A stretch of 64,000 nt of DNA from positions 18,922 to 82,921 of the forward strand of contig WELA01007912.1 in the NCBI GenBank assembly GCA_009602735.1. The letters are read 5' to 3'. Below the pieces are notes generated by a model, which saw nothing but the letters and a program-made list of their open reading frames with translations, was not told the DNA's origin and did not search any database. Shown in pieces: positions 37,430 to 45,346 of the stretch. Both the position numbers and the translations under genes were made by a program. This DNA is from Mesotaenium endlicherianum. Lineage: Eukaryota > Streptophyta > Zygnematophyceae > Zygnematales > Mesotaeniaceae. The first letter of the stretch is position 1, and every line of letters starts with the position of its first letter.

Positions 37430-39427
37430 TCAGCTTTCCCGTGTATATTTTATTCGCATTACACTGAGCGAATAAGGAGGTGCCGCATATTGTAAACCCT
37501 TTTTTTGCAAGGATATTATTGATTCTTTGGGTAACAGGTTGAATGGTTGTTCAAATGAATTCGTTGTTTTTAAATCACCGCTTTGCAACACTGTCAATTT
37601 GCCGTCTTTGCATTTTCCAGTGCCCTGTATAATAAAATTGCAGTCCTGCCGCCGCGCAGATGCATTGACCATTTTGAGGATCAACTCTCCGGAAACAGTG
37701 TCCATCACAGCAGATGCATACAAGCTATCGGATCCTTGAGTTCCTCCTATAGAGGAATTAATAGAGAGCAGCTTGCTGCCTTTGTTGTTTGAAAACAGCT
37801 TTTGTACATAATAGCTGGGTGTGTCGTAGATACTCAAGTTGTTGGTCCAGATGAGATCCGGCGCCCATTGCCAACCCTCTGCATGAGCAAAGAGCGGTGC
37901 GTAAGAAGCCATCTGCACCACATCGGCATTGCGTTCCATTCCTGTCATGAATGCCGCTTCTGCCAATGCGGCCAGCCAGTTGCTTTTGTCTTGCGGTCCC
38001 GTTGCATTATTTACATGTGCTGCATATTCTCCGGCAAATACTTTGCTTCCGTTTCTCGGGTAATGATCATAACGACTGGTATTGGCGAAAAACCATTCGG
38101 GGCGGCGATAATAATGTTCATCGATCAGGTCGGCATTTCTTTTTCTTAACGCCGTATTCAGGAAATCAAATCTTTCTCCTTCCGGGTCCGTGCCTGAACT
38201 GTTTATCAGTTTGATATATGGATATTTATTTTTGATGGCTTTTGTGAAGACATCCAACCGCTCCAGGTATTGAGGTCCCCAATTTTCATTACCAACACCC
38301 ATCATTTTTAAATGAAAAGGGGCGGAATGGCCCATGGATGCTCTCACTTTACCCCAGGTAGTGGTAGTATCACCATTGGCAAACTCGATCAAATCCAGTG
38401 CATCCTGCACATAAGAATCTAACTGGTGCATATCGGCCACTTCTGCACTATTGAACTGGCAAGCCATTCCACAATTGAGAATGGGCAACGGGGAAGCGCC
38501 TATATCTTCCGCCAATTGAAAATATTCGTAAAAGCCCAACCCGAAAGTTTGAAAATAATCGGGGGCGGATCTGTGTGCAAACTCAACATTCCACCTGTTC
38601 ATGATCAATTGGCGTTCTTCGACCGGACCAATTGTTTTTTTCCATTGATACCTGTTGTTGAGGTCCCGCCCTTCTACAATACATCCGCCGGGAAAACGGA
38701 TAAAACCGGGTTTTAGATCTGCCAGCATTTGTACCATATCTGCGCGCATACCACCAGGCCTTCCCTTCCATGTATCGGAAGGAAAAAGAGAAACCATATC
38801 CAGTCTTATATAGCCGTCACCCATAAAATCAATTCTCAATTTCGCTTTAGGGCAGGTAGCATGCGATAAAAAGCTTGCCGATTGCTTATGCCAGTTGCCA
38901 TCTTTGATGGCGGGGAAGAAGATCGTATCGCCTAAAACATTTCCCGTTGAATCGATCAGCGAAATATGGAGCTGTATTTGTGCAGCAACAGGTTGGCTGT
39001 ACAAAAGCGAAAAGAAATACCGTATATCTTTTTTCACACCCATACCCCTGAAACCATCGTTGGTCAATGCGAGATCGCCTTTGGCCGCTTGTTGAACATG
39101 CACTGATATATACCGGGGGTTTGCAGTATGGGTATCCTGCCTGTTTTGTACTATTACAGTGCCTTCCCTAAATTTCTTTTGTTTAACCGTCCAACCCGTC
39201 AATGGGCTGGAAAATTCGAAAGAACGGTTTTTAACCAATTCTGCATAGATACCGCCATCCGCGCCAAAATTGATGTCTTCAAAGAAAATGCCCCACATGG
39301 TAGGCTGTATATCTGCAACAGGCTTGCTGGCATCTACCGTCCATGTTCTTACAGGCTGCGCCTTTGCGATTGCCCAGCTAAGCATACATGGTAATACAAA
39401 ATATAATATTCTGCTAAGCTTTATCAT
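37430..39427 (-). CDS. Alpha-L-arabinofuranosidase, GH51
   Basis: 665 residues from the ATG at 39427 (MIKLSRILYF), which opens a signal peptide ending AKAQ; the longer open frame upstream has no such feature. N-terminal PTMWGIFFEDINFGADGGIYAELVKNRSFEF is typical of GH51. A CBM4/9-like insert follows, then RFPGGC, acid/base Glu381 in GVGNENWG, nucleophile Glu467 in FAGEYAAH, and a C-terminal beta-domain. It removes terminal arabinofuranose from arabinogalactan or arabinan. First gene of the minus-strand locus. Confidence 0.93.
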   Translation of the reverse strand: MIKLSRILYFVLPCMLSWAIAKAQPVRTWTVDASKPVADIQPTMWGIFFEDINFGADGGIYAELVKNRSFEFSSPLTGWTVKQKKFREGTVIVQNRQDTHTANPRYISVHVQQAAKGDLALTNDGFRGMGVKKDIRYFFSLLYSQPVAAQIQLHISLIDSTGNVLGDTIFFPAIKDGNWHKQSASFLSHATCPKAKLRIDFMGDGYIRLDMVSLFPSDTWKGRPGGMRADMVQMLADLKPGFIRFPGGCIVEGRDLNNRYQWKKTIGPVEERQLIMNRWNVEFAHRSAPDYFQTFGLGFYEYFQLAEDIGASPLPILNCGMACQFNSAEVADMHQLDSYVQDALDLIEFANGDTTTTWGKVRASMGHSAPFHLKMMGVGNENWGPQYLERLDVFTKAIKNKYPYIKLINSSGTDPEGERFDFLNTALRKRNADLIDEHYYRRPEWFFANTSRYDHYPRNGSKVFAGEYAAHVNNATGPQDKSNWLAALAEAAFMTGMERNADVVQMASYAPLFAHAEGWQWAPDLIWTNNLSIYDTPSYYVQKLFSNNKGSKLLSINSSIGGTQGSDSLYASAVMDTVSGELILKMVNASARRQDCNFIIQGTGKCKDGKLTVLQSGDLKTTNSFEQPFNLLPKESIISLQKKGLQYAAPPYSLSVMRIKYTRES

Positions 39428-39860
39428 GACTGTGTAAGGGTTATGGCTGTTGGATGAGTGATGCGTGTGTAAATGCAGTATAGCAGCACTCCCGGGAGAA
39501 GGAGCCGTTCCGGTAAACGGTAGCGATCTATGTATATATAATAGGGCATCTCTGGCAAGCATCGGTGTTTGGGCATATTGTGATATGGCCACGTTATAAC
39601 AAATATAAGGGATTGAAATTATAAATGTATTTTTTACACTTATTTTTTGACGCTTTTAATCTCCCGTCTGGATAGTCGGAATGGCTGCCTCCTAATAAAA
39701 GGGAGATGCTGGGAAATAGTGCTGGCAGGCAAAATAAGAGGCAGGATAAAAATCCTGCCTGTAAACAATTAGTTATCAATAAATTCTGAAATCAAAAACA
39801 TATCTATAGATATGAATCAAAGATATATTTTTCACATATAAACACGGCTGGCAAATGCGT
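39428..39860. other. Non-coding gap upstream of GH51
   Basis: 433 bases without a convincing gene; short open frames here are not protein-like. For the GH51 gene a minus-strand -7 element TATATTTG is present at 39600-39607, without a good -33. A hairpin AGGCAGGAT/ATCCTGCCT (39739-39760), followed on the minus strand by CTTATTTT, could terminate the gene at 39861. The stretch 39755-39795 weakly resembles 42728-42770 beside the island att site. Confidence 0.5.
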
Positions 39861-40523
39861 TTACCAAGTCGAACCATTCACTTTTTTTAATGCATCGCCT
39901 GATAAGACAATAGCAGAGCTGTCTGATACTTTTACCCGCAGGTTTTTAACCAGTGCGTGACCTACATCCAATATGGAATGGTCTTTAATAGTTGCCTGAA
40001 CAAAATGAATAGACATCCCTTCATCAAAATTACTCTCCTGCTGACCTTTAACAGTCACGAGAACCCCGTCCTCATTATGAAATGCAATCTTTCCCTTTTG
40101 TACATGATCGGAAGGTTTTTTCCGGTAATCTGGTGAGATTTCAAATTTTACTGCTGACGAATCACTTTGATTCACCACTACGGAGTCCATTTCCGGATCC
40201 AGGCTTTCCACCTCAAAGTGCGATTTACCCATAATGTTTGCAGTAATATTTTTCTGCCTGAGCCTGCGCATCTCAAAATTGATATTCATACCTGTTACAG
40301 ATAAGAGCTCGGGTGAGAAAATTCTGACAGGCGCTGAGTTTTCCAGGATATATTTTTCATACGGATTGACAGGAACGTAATCAAATGTGAGAAACAAAGT
40401 ATCATGCTTTATGTTCGCTTTCACCTCTCCGTGGCGATCGTTGACCCATTCTTGTAACAGGCGGACAGATGGCTTTTCGCTTTGCTCATAAAAGATATGC
40501 GTGTCGTTCCCTCCCGATGCCAA
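39861..40523 (-). CDS. Uncharacterised protein with GIN/DUF2807-like pattern, start uncertain
   Basis: About 220 residues, beta-rich with regularly spaced strands (KGKIAFHNEDGVLVTVKGQQES... ATIKDHSILDVGHALVKNLRVKVSDSSAIVLSGDALKKVNGS), resembling head/GIN-type autotransporter-like domains of Bacteroidota. There is no ATG in the open part; the only upstream start is a TTG (40521-40523) right after a stop. A signal peptide or membrane anchor, expected for this group, is absent. It may be truncated at the 5' end, or its 5' end may overlap the divergent gene at 40501. Confidence 0.6.
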   Translation of the reverse strand: MASGGNDTHIFYEQSEKPSVRLLQEWVNDRHGEVKANIKHDTLFLTFDYVPVNPYEKYILENSAPVRIFSPELLSVTGMNINFEMRRLRQKNITANIMGKSHFEVESLDPEMDSVVVNQSDSSAVKFEISPDYRKKPSDHVQKGKIAFHNEDGVLVTVKGQQESNFDEGMSIHFVQATIKDHSILDVGHALVKNLRVKVSDSSAIVLSGDALKKVNGSTW

Positions 40524-40764
40524 GCTGTTTTACAAAGTGGTTTTCAGCCGCTGGTTTTTGTGGCTGGCTATTATGCTGTTTCTCACCAATCTTTATAAGT
40601 GGTGTATTCATTACAGTGATAACCAGAAGGAGATCAAGTTGGAGCAGATGGAAAACGACCGGATAAGGAAGTCTTGGAACTATATGTATAACAATAATGG
40701 TAAAGAAGTAAAAAAGCTGATGGAGACGGCTTATATCAGGTCGGGAGAAACTGAAAATAAATAA
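40501..40764 (+). CDS. Small single-pass membrane protein, uncharacterised
   Basis: 87 residues with a GTG start. One transmembrane helix (RWFLWLAIMLFLTNLYKWC) followed by a charged helix (DNQKEIKLEQMENDRIRKSW) and NNNGKEVKKLMETAY. The amino-acid pattern looks like a real protein more than a shadow. Its 5' end overlaps that of the divergent gene by 23 bases, which is unusual; one of the two starts may be wrong. Confidence 0.5.
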   Translation: MSFPPDAKLFYKVVFSRWFLWLAIMLFLTNLYKWCIHYSDNQKEIKLEQMENDRIRKSWNYMYNNNGKEVKKLMETAYIRSGETENK

Positions 40765-40834
40765 TTGCAGAGCATTGCAAATACCGTGTATTCGCAATTA
40801 TGACGGTTGTTAGCTTGTATTTCATAGTCGATCA

Positions 40835-40851
40835 GTCAGGTTTATCCTGAC
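40835..40851. promoter_or_regulatory. Upstream palindromic operator of the AbiE operon
   Basis: GTCAGGTTTATCCTGAC: arms GTCAGG and CCTGAC are a perfect inverted repeat. It is nearly identical to the site at 40922-40938, centre-to-centre 87 bases. AbiEi antitoxins are known to repress their own promoter by binding two inverted repeats. Confidence 0.75.
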
Positions 40852-40921
40852 CTATTAACTATGATTGCAAAAAAATACCTCCATTTGTATATCAAGATAG
40901 ATTATTTTTCATATCATTGTA

Positions 40922-40938
40922 GTCAGGTTTAACCTGAC
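40922..40938. promoter_or_regulatory. Downstream palindromic operator of the AbiE operon
   Basis: GTCAGGTTTAACCTGAC: perfect 8-bp arms around a single central T, ending 10 bases before the AbiEi start codon, so binding here would block transcription start or early elongation. Paired with 40835-40851. Confidence 0.78.
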
Positions 40939-40947
40939 CATGCAACT

Positions 40948-41769
40948 ATGAGAAATAAGTACATTTCTACACAGTCAAATCAACTCTTATCATACTTTAA
41001 TGAGAGGGATAGATTTTGCTTTGGTTATGGAGAGGCTTTTAAGGCTTTACCGGAATCAAGTGAGAGCGCAGTAAAAGAATTACTAAGCGATATGACCAAA
41101 CGAGGTCTTTTAATGCGCTTAAAAGAGGGTGTTTATTATATTATACCCTACGAACAAGATGCTGAAACATTTATGCCCGACTGGCACTTAATACCGGAGT
41201 TTATTGTAAAAGATGCCCAATATTATATTGGCTACTATTCTGCATTGCAAATTCATGATCTTATTACACAGCCATCACTGAAAGAGCAAATTGTAGTTTC
41301 CAAGCAACTCAGACCTTCAGTAATTAAGATTAAAAACGTTCCCTTTCAGTTTATATACCATAATCCGGATCACTTCTTTGGTATGAAAAAGATTTGGATT
41401 GACAACTTTCATAAAGTGCAATGTTCAGATCTTGAAAAAACGGTTATCGACTGCCTTTTTAAGCCTGATTATGCAGGAGGCATCGTTGAGATTGCAAGAG
41501 CAATCGGAATTTCTGCAAACCAAATTAAATTTGATAAGCTATTGGAATACGCAAAAAGGTTTAAGTCACAGGCGGTTATTAAGCGGCTTGGCTTTCTCCT
41601 GGAACTATTAGAAATTGATAATCCGATTATAGAAAAATTGCTAAAGGAGAAGACGGCCTCTTATGTTTTATTAGATACTGAACTACCCAAGTCAGGAAAA
41701 ATGATAAGCAGGTGGGGCATCCAGCAAAATTTGGAAACAGAAACCATTAAATCAGCTATTTACACATGA
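40948..41769 (+). CDS. abiEi: AbiEi-type antitoxin and transcriptional repressor
   Basis: 273 residues. N-terminal winged-helix part (ESAVKELLSDMTKRGLLMRLKEGVYYIIP) typical of AbiEi, then the AbiEi_4-like central region (YYIGYYSALQIHDLITQP...IKIKNVPFQFIYHN) and a DLEKTVIDCLFKPDYAGGI helix pair. In type IV toxin-antitoxin systems AbiEi represses the operon and counteracts AbiEii without direct contact. Two palindromic operators precede it. Its stop overlaps the next start (ATGA), so the two genes are translationally coupled. Intact. Confidence 0.92.
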   Translation: MRNKYISTQSNQLLSYFNERDRFCFGYGEAFKALPESSESAVKELLSDMTKRGLLMRLKEGVYYIIPYEQDAETFMPDWHLIPEFIVKDAQYYIGYYSALQIHDLITQPSLKEQIVVSKQLRPSVIKIKNVPFQFIYHNPDHFFGMKKIWIDNFHKVQCSDLEKTVIDCLFKPDYAGGIVEIARAIGISANQIKFDKLLEYAKRFKSQAVIKRLGFLLELLEIDNPIIEKLLKEKTASYVLLDTELPKSGKMISRWGIQQNLETETIKSAIYT

Positions 41770-42568
41770 TTAAACCCGGAGAAATACAGCAAAAGGCAAG
41801 AGAAGTCGGCGTTCGTGACCAGCAGATAGAGAAAGACTATATTCTCTCCTGGATATTAAAAGGTGTGTCTCAACATGACCAGCTTTCAAAAATCATTGTA
41901 TTCAAAGGTGGCACTGTATTAAAGAAAATCTACTTCCCAGACTACAGGTTTTCAGAAGACCTCGATTTTACATTGTTGACCAACGAGATCACCAATGAGC
42001 AAATATTTGCCTGGTTTAAAGAAGCATTTGAATTTATCCGGGACGAAGCAAATATTCCCCTTGACATAATCGACAATAATGAGCATGAAGATGGTGGAAT
42101 AAACTTCTATATCAGTTATGTAGGCCATTGGGTGGACAAGGAAACAATAAACGGGTAAAAGTAGATATTTCCAGAAGTGAAAAGCTGGAATTTAAGCCTG
42201 TCTTAAACCCTGCTTTTATTGATTATACTGATTTGGAAGAATACGATCTTCTATGTTACCCACTGGAAGAGGTATTGATTGAAAAGCTACGCTCTGTAAT
42301 GCAGCGTATGGCAGCAAGGGATTTCTACGATATCTGGTATTTACTGATAGAGCATGGAATGGAAGCAGACTTTTACTTGGATGAGTTCAGGAAGAAATGC
42401 GTAAGCAAAGGATTAAATGCTGCTGATTTTCATAAAAAATTAGCGGAACGTCTGCCACAATATAAAGGCCGTTGGAAAAGTTCGATGAGCGAACAGATAA
42501 AAGACTTACCTGAATTTGATAAAGTAGAAAGAGAGGCTCTGAGACAACTAAAACAAATTAAGCTGTGA
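41766..42568 (+). pseudogene. abiEii: AbiEii-type nucleotidyltransferase interrupted by a frameshift
   Basis: The first open frame (41766-42158) carries the N-terminal nucleotidyltransferase features: FKGGTVLKKIYFPDYRFSEDLDFTLL with the GG-T and D-L-D elements. The second (42128-42568, another frame) continues the same family: VKVDISR, PLEEVLIEKLRSVMQRMAARDFYDIWYLL. The two frames overlap near 42125-42160, where the reading frame changes; the first then ends early at a TAA. The product would lack its C-terminal half. Either a decayed toxin gene whose antitoxin is still kept, or a sequencing error; not separable here. Confidence 0.85.
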
Positions 42569-42612
42569 CAATATCATGAACAAAAAGACTTTATCGGAAA
42601 GAGATTCGCTAT

Positions 42613-42647
42613 CAATCAGATAAAATGGTTCGAATCCTCGAATGATT
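42613..42647 (+). repeat. Island-end direct repeat R1, left copy
   Basis: 35 bases matching 56684-56718 with three differences. It contains TTCGAATCC, reminiscent of a tRNA T-loop. It lies outside the left att core by 50 bases, whereas the right copy is inside the island, which suggests an older or nested insertion. Confidence 0.7.
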
Positions 42648-42674
42648 TATATTAGAATGATATATAAAACAAAA

Positions 42675-42721
42675 AAGCTTGCAAGTCAATGACTTGCAAG
42701 CTTAGTCGGGAAGACAGGATT
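42675..42721 (+). repeat. Left attachment site: displaced tRNA-Pro 3' end and terminator
   Basis: CAAGCTTAGTCGGGAAGACAGGATT (42697-42721) is identical over 25 bases to 56978-57002, of which the last 16 are the 3' part of tRNA-Pro. It is preceded by a perfect 14-bp hairpin (42675-42688 with 42690-42703), a variant of the tRNA terminator. This is the classical leftover of site-specific insertion into a tRNA 3' end. Confidence 0.88.
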
Positions 42722-42925
42722 ACGGTCTTGCCTATAAATAATTGATTACCAATATTTTTGAATCTCAGAAAATCTCAACTCACGGATTCACTCACGGAAA
42801 ACTTCAAAAAGCAAAGAGCTTGGATCTAAGGTATAAATAAATATGTCAAAACGCGTCAAAATAAACTTGCAGATATGAAATACTAAAGCTTCTCTTATTA
42901 TTTCATACACCGTCGCCATTCATAC
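42722..42925. other. Non-coding left end of the island
   Basis: Contains AACTCACGGATTCACTCAC (from about 42778), which resembles the sequence at about 56774-56793 near the right end (GAACTCACGGAATCACTCAC). The preceding 45 bases are also related to 56730-56773. These sub-terminal repeats may be integrase arm-binding sites. No gene seen. Confidence 0.5.
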
Positions 42926-43333
42926 TTAACTGGAATCACGCGCCAGTTCCTGAAAATAAGCCTTTGCTAGTTGATAAATTCCACGTGCCTTGTCGATCAG
43001 TAGAGCAGCTTCGTCAGAAGTGATGTCTGCATCCAAATCGTAATCAGCTTCCTGGCGATAATCAAACAATAATACAATGGAATCCGACACATCAATAGGG
43101 AAAATAGAAGTCTTAATGAATAATTCAGAGAATTTCGCTCTAGCTCCCTGGTGTGTTTTTGAATAAACATTCTGTGTGTACAGCAGGCCAATGATGCAAT
43201 AATAACACGCATAGTAGGCCCGATTGGCTGTTGCCGCATAGAAGCCTCCTTTAAAATTGTAATCTGCATTTTCAATGGCATCCGCTGCTTTTTCAAAAGC
43301 CTTGGACGTTTCGGTATATGCCGGTAAACTCAT
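42926..43333 (-). CDS. HEPN domain protein (UPF0332-like), partner of an MNT nucleotidyltransferase
   Basis: 135 residues, all helical. Visible elements: FYAATANRAYYACYY, S.THQGARAKFSELF and LFDYRQEADYD, which match the UPF0332 branch of HEPN proteins (R-x4-Y-type end of the motif). HEPN proteins of this kind are RNases silenced by AMP-ylation from the cognate MNT protein (type VII toxin-antitoxin). The start codon overlaps the end of the MNT gene upstream by 4 bases (ATGA), so the two are translationally coupled. Appears intact. Confidence 0.85.
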   Translation of the reverse strand: MSLPAYTETSKAFEKAADAIENADYNFKGGFYAATANRAYYACYYCIIGLLYTQNVYSKTHQGARAKFSELFIKTSIFPIDVSDSIVLLFDYRQEADYDLDADITSDEAALLIDKARGIYQLAKAYFQELARDSS

Positions 43334-43653
43334 ATAACAATGCCTTCTTTTCGAATTTCTTGGTAAATACCTTGCAATGAAGTCCGTACTTTGTTTAGTG
43401 AGGTTGGCAAAGAGGAAAGCATAAGACCATATTTCAAAGATAATCGGGAGCTGATGGCTGCAGTCTTAGCTATTTCAGCAACAGGGCTGGTAGCGGGATT
43501 ACGAAGCACGATGGCAAAATCGAGATCTGATTCGCTTCGCTGGTCTCCACGGGCATAAGACCCAAATAGAATCACCTCCACCAGTTCATCTCCATACAGA
43601 CGCCGGAGGTCCGCCTTGTACTCATTAGCTATTTGGTGAACTATGGGGAGCAT
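43330..43653 (-). CDS. MNT-type minimal nucleotidyltransferase (antitoxin)
   Basis: 107 residues. The GS-X10-D-x-D motif is at residues 31-45 (FGSYARGDQRSESDLDFAIVL), intact. MntA-type proteins transfer AMP onto a tyrosine of the HEPN partner and neutralise it. It is the first gene of the pair and is coupled to the HEPN gene. It lies at the left end of the island. Confidence 0.88.
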   Translation of the reverse strand: MLPIVHQIANEYKADLRRLYGDELVEVILFGSYARGDQRSESDLDFAIVLRNPATSPVAEIAKTAAISSRLSLKYGLMLSSLPTSLNKVRTSLQGIYQEIRKEGIVI

Positions 43654-43693
43654 GTGAGGTATTTAATACAAATGTAAACTTTTTGTCTCAAGT

Positions 43694-43948
43694 TTACCAG
43701 CCTCTTGCTATTCGGTAATTAACTGGCAGTTCATTATCACCCAACCGATCACCCAACCGATCACCCAACTTATCACCCAACAAAATCCTGACATTATCCC
43801 ATGTCAAATCCAGTACACGTACTTTAGCCTCTAGAAAAATAATTGTTTTAAACATATCTCCTTCAATAAATTCTGGTTTTATGCCAGGTGTATATACATC
43901 ACAGTATTTAAACCCAACACAGGCAACAATTTCAAAGAACTTATTTAT
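43694..43948 (-). pseudogene. C-terminal remnant of an AlbA_2-type ATP-binding DNA-binding regulator
   Basis: An open stretch of about 85 codons without a start. Translated on the minus strand it gives YTPGIKPEFIEGDMFKTII then VRVLDLTWDNVRILLGD, followed by four L-G-D-x repeats and a stop. From memory this is the end of the large AlbA_2/divergent-AAA regulators of Bacteroidota. The N-terminal three quarters are absent, so this is a gene fragment. Confidence 0.65.
43736..43783 (+). repeat. 12-bp tandem repeat, four units, inside the regulator remnant
   Basis: ATCACCCAACCG x2, ATCACCCAACTT, ATCACCCAACAA: the 9-bp core is identical in four consecutive 12-bp units. On the minus strand each unit encodes a four-residue L-G-D-(K/R/N) repeat in frame. 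Confidence 0.9.
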
Positions 43949-44036
43949 TCAACATCGAAACAACACTGATTTACAGACACGAACAAACGGCACCTAGAAA
44001 CCTACAAAAAAGATGTCCTGAAGCGTAGCCCTTCTG

Positions 44037-44165
44037 TTGTACTTACGCGACCTCGCAGGCAGGTAAAACAACCCTTGCATTAAATATTGCAGAAACCTAT
44101 CCATCTGTAAATCTGGATTTTAAAAAGCCCGCTAGATTTGCAAAAGCATTTCATACTTGTCAACA
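44037..44165 (+). pseudogene. Fragment of an AAA ATPase gene (DUF4143-type), Walker A remnant
   Basis: The frame starting at 44050 reads QAGKTTLALNIAETYPSVNLD, a P-loop with the following helix as in DUF4143-type ATPases. The bases just before fit the family in a shifted frame, so at least one frameshift is present, and the rest of the gene is missing. It is interrupted downstream by the IS fragment at 44255. A non-functional remnant. Confidence 0.6.
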
Positions 44166-44254
44166 ACGAAAATCTGGAAGCGTAACTACGGATTCAGAAA
44201 TTGAGATTGTAAACTGGAGCTTGCTATATCTTAACTTGACACTAAGGATAATTA
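44166..44254. other. Degraded sequence with target-site duplication at the end
   Basis: No gene seen. The last six bases, TAATTA (44249-44254), equal the six bases immediately after the complete IS copy (48368-48373). Confidence 0.5.
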
Positions 44255-44333
44255 CAATGGTTCGGTAATTTTTTAAGCGGCAATACGCCCAATATCAAGG
44301 CATTGGTTGTAAAGCCGGGTTATTTTTCTACAA
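44255..44333. mobile_element. Truncated end of the IS4-like element (left copy), next to an N
   Basis: 79 bases identical to 47058-47136, that is, the left terminal repeat CAATGGTTCGGTAA and the 3' end of the transposase gene (minus strand). Identity stops at base 44334, which is an N. The copy is either truly truncated or collapsed in the assembly. Confidence 0.9.
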
Positions 44334-44334
44334 N
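44334..44334. other. Ambiguous base (N): likely assembly junction
   Basis: The only N noticed in the window. It sits exactly where a sequence identical to the complete IS copy switches to unrelated Rhs sequence, as expected where a repeat was collapsed or contigs were joined. Confidence 0.9.
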
Positions 44335-45339
44335 ACGCATAATAGAGGACCTTTACTCGAGGAAAACCACTACTACCCATTCGGCCTCACTATGAGTGGG
44401 ATAAGTAGTAAGGCAGCGGGTAAAATAGAGAACCGGTATAAATACAATGGAGGCAATGAATTACAACACCAGGAGTTTAGTGATGGCAGCGGGTTAGAGT
44501 TATATGATGCGGTACACAGAATGTACGATGCACAGATCGGAAGGTTTGGTCAAGTTGATAAATTAAGTGATCTGGGTTTTGATTTTTCTCCATATGGGTT
44601 CTCGAAAAATAATCCGATCCTATTAAATGACCCGATGGGTTTAAAAGAAGATACTGTAAGAGGATCTTCATCTGTTACCGTTACTGCATCAAATCACCGT
44701 TATAAAGAAACTAAATGGTTTGGTGGGGTGACCTTAAGAATTGATACCCACTTACAAGATAATTCAGACGCATTTTCCTCAAGGCTTAGAAGTGGCCAGG
44801 ATGTACTACAGAAAGGAGATAGGTACAGTTATATTGAGGATGTTCTGAATGGTAACCTGCTAGACAAATATTTACGTGAACAGGCAGCAAGGCAATTTGA
44901 AGAAGACCTGTACATGATTTATTTCAGTGCATTAACGTTGCCTGAAGATATTGTTGCTACCGTTGGTATAATTGGCAAAGGAATAAGATTGCTGCCACAA
45001 TTAGGCAGCAAAGCTGGACGAGTTTTCTGGTCTGGTTATAAGGATGTGGCAGGAAAAGCAGCGATGAATTTTGCTAAAGCTAATGGTATGATGACATTGG
45101 AAATGTCTGTAAAGGGAAGAATACTTAGTGTTTTGACACAGTTAACATCAAGGGAATTTATGCAAGGGGCTTGGGATAAAGCGTCAGCATCATGGGCTAA
45201 TGGGGCATTAAAACAAGGTTCAGTTGATGTATTTCATAACGCAGTTGATGGAGTGCCTTTAGATGGAGCCTGGAAAAGAATTGAATATCCTATACTAAAG
45301 GATAATGTTAATATAATTTATCATGATGTTTTTAAATAA
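44335..45339 (+). CDS. Rhs protein C-terminal fragment with a variable toxin-like tip (cassette 1)
   Basis: An open frame of 334 codons with no proper start; the frame runs in from the N. The first 85 residues are the Rhs core end: [58 protein letters not shown]. After the usual DP.G junction comes a variable C-terminal domain of about 230 residues, with KAGRVFWSGYKDVAGKA and TLEMSVKGRILSVL. I do not recognise the effector family. A small gene follows at once, as immunity genes do. It is a displaced tip module, not a whole Rhs gene. Confidence 0.8.
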   Translation, partial: THNRGPLLEENHYYPFGLTMSGISSKAAGKIENRYKYNGGNELQHQEFSDGSGLELYDAVHRMYDAQIGRFGQVDKLSDLGFDFSPYGFSKNNPILLNDPMGLKEDTVRGSSSVTVTASNHRYKETKWFGGVTLRIDTHLQDNSDAFSSRLRSGQDVLQKGDRYSYIEDVLNGNLLDKYLREQAARQFEEDLYMIYFSALTLPEDIVATVGIIGKGIRLLPQLGSKAGRVFWSGYKDVAGKAAMNFAKANGMMTLEMSVKGRILSVLTQLTSREFMQGAWDKASASWANGALKQGSVDVFHNAVDGVPLDGAWKRIEYPILKDNVNIIYHDVFK

Positions 45340-45346
45340 GGTTTCT

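Noticed and set aside
39594-39779. 61-codon minus-strand frame upstream of GH51
   Set aside because: Hydrophobic start but no conserved pattern, and it ends inside the likely GH51 promoter region; not supported.
40486-40797. 103-codon minus-strand frame opposite the small membrane protein
   Set aside because: The opposite strand encodes a more protein-like sequence (TM helix then charged helix); this one is probably its shadow.
43736-43783. Possible CRISPR-like short repeats
   Set aside because: Units are directly adjacent, 12 bp, without spacers, and encode an in-frame peptide repeat; not a CRISPR array.
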